Positions 6,129 through 9,757 of a stretch of 9,757 nucleotides of DNA are shown in pieces (the stretch's first letter is position 1; each line of letters starts with the position of its first letter). Both the position numbers and the translations under genes were made by a program. The stretch is taken from positions 1 to 9,757 of the forward strand of contig JAGRJB010000323.1 of assembly GCA_020442965.1 (NCBI GenBank), given 5' to 3'. The notes beneath the pieces were generated by a model. That model made no database searches and had not been told where the DNA came from. It was given only the letters and a program-made list of their open reading frames with translations. The DNA is from Pseudomonadales bacterium (lineage in GTDB: Bacteria; Pseudomonadota; Gammaproteobacteria; Steroidobacterales; Steroidobacteraceae).

Positions 6129-7553
6129 ATGTCCAATCCCGTGCCTGAGATGAAGGCCCGCAATCCCAGAACCGGTAAATGCGACTATCGCTTCTCCCCG
6201 GCGACAAGTGCGGTTGTCGCCGCGACGGCCAATGATCTGCGGCGCAATCAACCTGAATGGCAAGCACTGGGCCTTGTTGCCAGGGCGGATGCAATGTGCC
6301 GCTTCGCAGATGCCATCCAATCACGACGCGACGAATTGATCAGTGTGCTCGTAGCCGATACCGGGCGTCTCAGCCAATCAATGCTCGAGGTCGATGCGCT
6401 CGCACCGATGATCCGGCTCAACATTGGATTTGCGAAGACGCTGCTGGCAGACGGGCCACCGCAGGCCAGCTTCTTTCCAGGCGTTGTGGCGAGAGCGCAG
6501 CTTGTCCCCTTCCCCCTTGTGGGTGTCGTTTCGCCGTGGAATTTCCCGCTGCTGCTCGCCATGATCGATTCGATTCCGGCATTTTTGGCAGGCTGTGCTG
6601 TCCTCTTTAAGCCCAGTGAGGTGACTCCCCGGCATTCCGACGTATTGACCGCGTGCTTCACCGACGTCCCGGAGCTCAGAAGAGTAGCGGCTGTGGTCCG
6701 TGGTGCTGGGGATATTGGCAGCGCAGTGGTGGATGCAGTTGACGCCGTATGCTTTACCGGCAGCGTGCGCACTGGTCGGCTCGTCGCTGAGCAGGCGGCT
6801 GGCAGATTCATTCCGGCATTTCTCGAAATGGGTGGCAAGGACCCGGCAATTGTCCTCGCGTCTGCCGATATTGATTACGCGTCAACCATCCTCCTGCGCG
6901 CGTCCGTCGCGGCGACCGGCCAAGCGTGCCAATCCGTGGAACGGATTTACGTTGCACGTTCAATTCATGACAAATTTGTCGAGATGATTGTCACCAAGGC
7001 GACGCACGTCGGGCTGAACCGCGCTGATATCACTCGTGGCCAGCTGGGCCCGCTGATATTTGGCGCACAGGCCGACACAATTGTCGACCATGTTGCCGAT
7101 GCCGTCCAAAAGGGAGCGATCATTCGATGCGGAGGCAAGGTCGTCGAGGATGGCGGAATCTGGTATCCGGCGACGGTAATGACGAACGTCACGCATGCCA
7201 TGAAGATCATGCGTGAGGAAACCTTCGGTCCCATCATGCCCATCATGCCTTTCGACACCGTTGAAGAGGCCATAGCCCTTGCCAACGACAGCCACTACGG
7301 CCTCAGTGCCAATGTGTTTGCAGGATCGGAAGCTGAAGCATTGGCGATCGCCCACCGCCTGAATGCTGGGGTCGTCAGCATCAATGAGGCGAGCCTGAGC
7401 AGCATGGTCTACGAATTCGAATCGGAACCGTTCGGATTGTCCGGCATGGGCCGTTCACGTACCGGCCCGGAAGCGATCCGGCGCTTCTTCCGGAAAAAGC
7501 TGATTCTGACCAGCGGCAGCGATAGCCCACGGGGAATTGATGGGCGCCGATGA
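6129..7553 (+). CDS. NAD(P)-dependent aldehyde dehydrogenase
   Basis: The 474-residue protein has the full length of the aldehyde dehydrogenase superfamily, which oxidises aldehydes to acids in the cytoplasm. Counting from the ATG at 6129, it shows PWNFP with Asn138, the cofactor-binding Lys161 (LFKPSE), FTGSVRTG (210-217), the general base Glu233 in LEMGGKDP, the nucleophile Cys267 in ATGQACQSVER, and later the EETFGP motif. All catalytic residues are present and the frame is intact. Overall it looks closest to the succinate-semialdehyde/benzaldehyde-type branch, but the substrate cannot be read from the sequence. It lies 25 bases after the monooxygenase remnant and is enclosed by the two halves of the broken IS481 transposase, so it probably arrived by recombination. 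No promoter is obvious and none of its neighbours on this strand is intact, so expression is uncertain. Confidence 0.93.
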   Translation: MSNPVPEMKARNPRTGKCDYRFSPATSAVVAATANDLRRNQPEWQALGLVARADAMCRFADAIQSRRDELISVLVADTGRLSQSMLEVDALAPMIRLNIGFAKTLLADGPPQASFFPGVVARAQLVPFPLVGVVSPWNFPLLLAMIDSIPAFLAGCAVLFKPSEVTPRHSDVLTACFTDVPELRRVAAVVRGAGDIGSAVVDAVDAVCFTGSVRTGRLVAEQAAGRFIPAFLEMGGKDPAIVLASADIDYASTILLRASVAATGQACQSVERIYVARSIHDKFVEMIVTKATHVGLNRADITRGQLGPLIFGAQADTIVDHVADAVQKGAIIRCGGKVVEDGGIWYPATVMTNVTHAMKIMREETFGPIMPIMPFDTVEEAIALANDSHYGLSANVFAGSEAEALAIAHRLNAGVVSINEASLSSMVYEFESEPFGLSGMGRSRTGPEAIRRFFRKKLILTSGSDSPRGIDGRR

Positions 7554-7580
7554 TGCTTCCGTTTCATTGCTTGCTAACAG

Positions 7581-8131
7581 GATTGCAGCCTGCAAGGGCT
7601 CACTGATCGGTCCCGGCGTCGCTACCGGCAGGCGAATCGCTTGCCGTTTCAGATCGAGTCGCTGATCGTGACCGACTTCGCCAGCCGCGATCTGTTAGCG
7701 TGCGATGCGCTCGCAACGACCAAAGCCGCCGACGCTATTGCCGTGTTTGAACGTGCCTTCCGGGACTGTGGCCTGCCGCGCGCCATCCGCAGTGACAACC
7801 GCACACCGTTCGCCCGCAACATGCGATCAACATGTGCTAACCGGCTGAGTGGTATCGACCTTCGCCACGCCCCTATGACGGCTTGCCCGAACTCGACTAT
7901 CCCTTGCACGATCGCACCGTCACCGTCACTCAACGTGGGCGACTCTGCTTCTGCAAACGGAAAATCAATCTCAGCGGCGCCTTCGCCGGACAGGACGTCG
8001 GCATTGGAGAAGTCGCCGAGAACATCTGGCTCATCAGCTTCATGCACTGCGACCTAAGCTTCGTCGATCACCAGACCGGGCGCGTCGAATGTGCGCCCAA
8101 TCCCTTCGGTGCAAATGCGTTACCCATGTCT
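7581..8131 (+). pseudogene. IS481-family transposase, remainder with deletions and frameshift
   Basis: Frame 3 resumes the transposase at DCSLQGLTDRSRRRYRQAN, then LPFQIESLIV, and jumps directly to TDFASRDLLACDALATTK (integrase core strand with Asp), then FRDCGLPRAIRSDN (second core Asp). About 110 residues between LIV and TDF are absent. After about 7820 the match breaks again; frame 2 continues from 7841 with PAEWYRPSPRPYDGLPELDY, then GRLCFCKRKINLSGAFAGQD, IWLISFMHCDLSFVD and NPFGANALPMS, the usual C terminus. The segment carrying the third catalytic acidic residue is missing, and a TAA (7838-7840) precedes the last block. The frame runs on into the tRNA, so the original stop is lost. The gene is certainly inactive. 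It is the same orientation as, and non-overlapping with, the N-terminal fragment at 5723-5797. Confidence 0.85.
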
Positions 8132-8134
8132 GCG
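8119..8134 (-). repeat. Candidate right terminal inverted repeat of the IS481 remnant
   Basis: GTTACCCATGTCTGCG, read on the minus strand as CGCAGACATGGGTAAC, pairs imperfectly with 5655-5670 (about 12 of 15 positions if one gap is allowed). It overlaps the last transposase codons (ALPMS), as is common in this subgroup as I recall it. The tRNA 3' end begins only 19 bases further on. Confidence 0.35.
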
Positions 8135-8152
8135 GAACGGACCTTTGGAGAT

Positions 8153-8229
8153 TGGCGCGCCCGGAGAGATTCGAACTCCCGACCAACTGGTTCGAAGCCA
8201 GCTACTCTATCCAACTGAGCTACGGGCGC
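8153..8229 (-). tRNA. tRNA-Arg (anticodon TCG)
   Basis: Read on the minus strand from 8229, the acceptor GCGCCCG pairs with CGGGCGC, followed by discriminator G and an encoded CCA (8155-8153). The D-arm is GCTCAGTTGGATAGAGT. The anticodon stem GCTGG/CCAGT encloses the loop CTTCGAA, with TCG at positions 34-36, reading CGA arginine codons. The T-arm is GGGAG-TTCGAAT-CTCTC. All parts are intact, giving 77 bases including CCA. The 3' end faces the IS481 remnant. Confidence 0.96.
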
Positions 8230-8243
8230 GCGGTGTGCCGAAC

Positions 8244-8738
8244 ATGAAATCGTACTGGTTTCCGATGGGATTTGCAGGGCATCGAGTGTCGAGCTGGGTT
8301 CTGGCGCTCGCCATACCATTGGCCACGCTGTCGGGGTGCGCGAGCCTGAGCCCGACCGCGTGCGCACGCCACGCAATGGCGCCGGTCGACTTTGCGGGCA
8401 TGTACGACAAGCAAGCGCACTGCATCGCTTCGGGCCTGATCGACCAGCAGTGCGGCGCTCGCTATGCCCGCATGGCGGGCGTTGGCAAAGAATGGCTCGA
8501 CGCATTCGGCGCAGGCGATGCATCGCGCGGCGATTTGCGGGCCGACGCCGATGGCCGCGCGTGCGCGGCGCAGCTGAGGCAACCGAACGCAACTGCGCAA
8601 TCCGGCGCAGAAACTCCCACAAGCCCAGACGCGTTTCGCGCAGCTCTGGCGGTTTGTTGCGAGCAACGCTGGCCGGACAGTCGGCGTGACACTCCCAGAC
8701 CGCCTGCGCCAGCCGCGCGGCGCGACGCCGCAGATTGA
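8244..8738 (+). CDS. Putative lipoprotein of unknown function
   Basis: The 164-residue reading begins MKSYWFPMGF and has a hydrophobic stretch (WVLALAIPLATLSGC) ending in a good lipobox, LSGC. This suggests export and lipidation at Cys31, leaving a mature part of about 134 residues. The mature part is rich in Cys, Ala and Arg (for example CIASGLIDQQCGARYARMAG) and ends in a low-complexity Pro/Arg/Ala tail. I do not recognise the family. There is no clear ribosome binding site; an alternative start is the in-frame ATG at 8265. The frame stays open upstream through the antisense of the tRNA, which is not coding. It lies 14 bases from the tRNA 5' end and 43 bases before the acyltransferase gene. 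It could be a genuine small envelope protein or a decayed gene. Confidence 0.5.
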   Translation: MKSYWFPMGFAGHRVSSWVLALAIPLATLSGCASLSPTACARHAMAPVDFAGMYDKQAHCIASGLIDQQCGARYARMAGVGKEWLDAFGAGDASRGDLRADADGRACAAQLRQPNATAQSGAETPTSPDAFRAALAVCCEQRWPDSRRDTPRPPAPAARRDAAD

Positions 8739-8757
8739 CGCTGCACATTGACGCGAT

Positions 8758-8781
8758 CGGCGCATCCGTCAAGATGCGCTG
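8758..8781 (+). promoter_or_regulatory. Hairpin abutting the acyltransferase start codon
   Basis: CGGCGCATC-cgtcaa-GATGCGCTG can fold into a 9-pair stem (one G-U pair) with a 6-base loop. It ends on the base immediately before the ATG at 8782, in the place where a ribosome binding site should be; no Shine-Dalgarno sequence is visible. It is too short of a T-run to be a terminator. A role in translation is only an inference. Confidence 0.3.
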
Positions 8782-9757
8782 ATGTCCTGGCGTCTACTTG
8801 CACCTCGATACTGGCCAACCTGGCTCGGGTTGGCGCTACTGCGCGTGCTGGAACCTTTGCCGCACAGCGTACACCTGGCCATGGGCCGTGGACTCGGTCG
8901 GCTCTTGCAACCCTTGCTACGCAGCCAGGCCCGCATCGCACAGCGCAATCTCGCACTGTGCCTAACCGAGCGCTCGGACGACGAACGTGCCGCGATCTTG
9001 CAGCAGCATTTCGCGAGCCTCGGCTGCGCACTGTTTGAAACCGCGGTCGCCTGGTGGGGCGCTGACGAGCTGGTTCGTAGGCTAACCACTATCTCGGGAC
9101 TGGAGCACGTCGAACGTGCGCAACGGGCTGGCCGCGGCGTTCTCTTGCTGTCGGCTCATTTCACTACGATCGAGATCGGCTGCCGTGCGCTAACACTTCA
9201 CCTGCCCCTCAACGTGATGTACCGACCGACCAAGAATGAGGTGTTGGGGGCGATGCTCGCGCGCAATCGCAACCGTCAAGCGAGACGGGCGATTCCGCGC
9301 GATGACGTTCGCACGTTGATCAAAGCGCTGAAAGACGGCGAAGTGGTCTGGTATGCGCCCGATCAAAGCTATCGCAAGAAAGGCGCGGAGATGGTGCCGT
9401 TCTTCGGCATTGCCGCGGCTACCAACACCGCAACTTCGCGAATCGCCGCGATGACCAACGCCGTGGTCTTACCCTACTTTGTCGAACGAGCTCCCGACGG
9501 TCGTCACTATCGGGGCATTATCGGCGCACCGCTCGAGGACTTTCCGAGTGATTCCTCGAGCGCCGATGCCTTGAGTTTCAACCGGTTGATCGAAGCTCAC
9601 GTGCGCAAGGTGCCGGAGCAGTACCTCTGGATACATCGACGATTCAAGGGTCTCGATCGCGATTATCCTAACTATTATGGACGACGGTCGGCGGTAGCCA
9701 AGGCACGGCGGGCCACGGCCGCCGACCAGGCCAGCGAGGCCGACCGGGCGATGCCGC
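8782..9757 (+). CDS. lpxL: Lipid A biosynthesis lauroyl acyltransferase, LpxL/HtrB family (3' end outside window)
   Basis: This inner-membrane enzyme adds a secondary acyl chain to the lipid A precursor, using acyl-ACP. The frame is open for 325 codons to the end of the window; LpxL is normally about 306 residues, so only a tail is missing. The catalytic HX4E motif is SAHFTTIE (His126, Glu131; compare His132/Glu137 of E. coli LpxL). Other family blocks are MYRPTKN, the WYAPDQSY segment, NTATSRIAA, and YLWIHRRFKG near the normal end. Beyond RDYPNYYGRR the protein continues with an Arg/Ala-rich tail (AVAKARRATAADQ), longer than usual. A hydrophobic segment near residues 10-25 could anchor it in the membrane. 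An in-frame TGA at 8749-8751 limits the start; 8782 is the only ATG between it and the conserved part. The LpxL/LpxM/LpxP sub-type is inferred. Confidence 0.9.
   Translation, partial: MSWRLLAPRYWPTWLGLALLRVLEPLPHSVHLAMGRGLGRLLQPLLRSQARIAQRNLALCLTERSDDERAAILQQHFASLGCALFETAVAWWGADELVRRLTTISGLEHVERAQRAGRGVLLLSAHFTTIEIGCRALTLHLPLNVMYRPTKNEVLGAMLARNRNRQARRAIPRDDVRTLIKALKDGEVVWYAPDQSYRKKGAEMVPFFGIAAATNTATSRIAAMTNAVVLPYFVERAPDGRHYRGIIGAPLEDFPSDSSSADALSFNRLIEAHVRKVPEQYLWIHRRFKGLDRDYPNYYGRRSAVAKARRATAADQASEADRAMP

Noticed and set aside
8091..8243. N-terminal extension of the lipoprotein frame (GEIRTPDQLVRSQLLYP...) and the opposite-strand reading VAQLDRVAGFEPVGREFESL
   Set aside because: Both are translations of the tRNA-Arg gene, a well-known source of false ORFs. 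The lipoprotein is taken from 8244.
8068..8772. 234-codon open frame on the minus strand over the tRNA and lipoprotein region
   Set aside because: It reads through the tRNA gene, is Arg/Ala/Pro-rich and has no signal or motif; composition explains it.

Overview
The window looks like a piece of a Gram-negative proteobacterial chromosome, probably beta- or gammaproteobacterial. It is GC-rich, carries a lipid A acyltransferase, a YbiT-type ABC-F ATPase, a lipobox lipoprotein and a tRNA-Arg with encoded CCA. The genus cannot be named from the sequence.

Layout. (1) 1-537, +: the C-terminal third of a YbiT-like ABC-F protein, a housekeeping gene entering from the left. (2) 595-5542, -: a probable transcription unit in the order secreted alpha/beta-hydrolase-fold protein, molybdenum-enzyme large subunit, iron-sulfur small subunit. 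The two subunits belong to the pyrogallol-phloroglucinol transhydroxylase family (Pelobacter AthL/BthL; relatives include resorcinol hydroxylase). Their genes share one base (TGATG). (3) 5723-8131, +: a decayed IS481-family transposase whose first 25 codons and whose remainder lie about 1.8 kb apart. Between them sit the frameshifted C-terminal remnant of a luciferase-like monooxygenase and an intact aldehyde dehydrogenase gene. (4) 8153-8229, -: tRNA-Arg(TCG), its 3' end facing the accessory block. (5) 8244-9757, +: an orphan lipoprotein candidate and a 3'-truncated lpxL/htrB-type acyltransferase gene, again housekeeping.

Interpretation. Housekeeping genes at both ends enclose about 7.6 kb of metabolic and mobile DNA next to a tRNA 3' end, which is what a small, eroded genomic island looks like. 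The main biological interest is the molybdenum enzyme. The large subunit keeps the residues known as catalytic in the Pelobacter transhydroxylase (His, Asp, Ser Mo-ligand, Tyr) but carries an extra N-terminal domain of about 130 residues that resembles an SCP-2 sterol/lipid carrier domain. The small subunit has lost, together, all four cysteines of one of the three [4Fe-4S] clusters while keeping two complete sets. This suggests a sub-family with a different substrate-delivery mode and a shortened electron path. The hydrolase-fold protein upstream lacks the usual Ser nucleophile and catalytic His. The aldehyde dehydrogenase has all its catalytic residues and could serve an aromatic or aliphatic degradation pathway, but no direct link to the molybdenum enzyme is visible.
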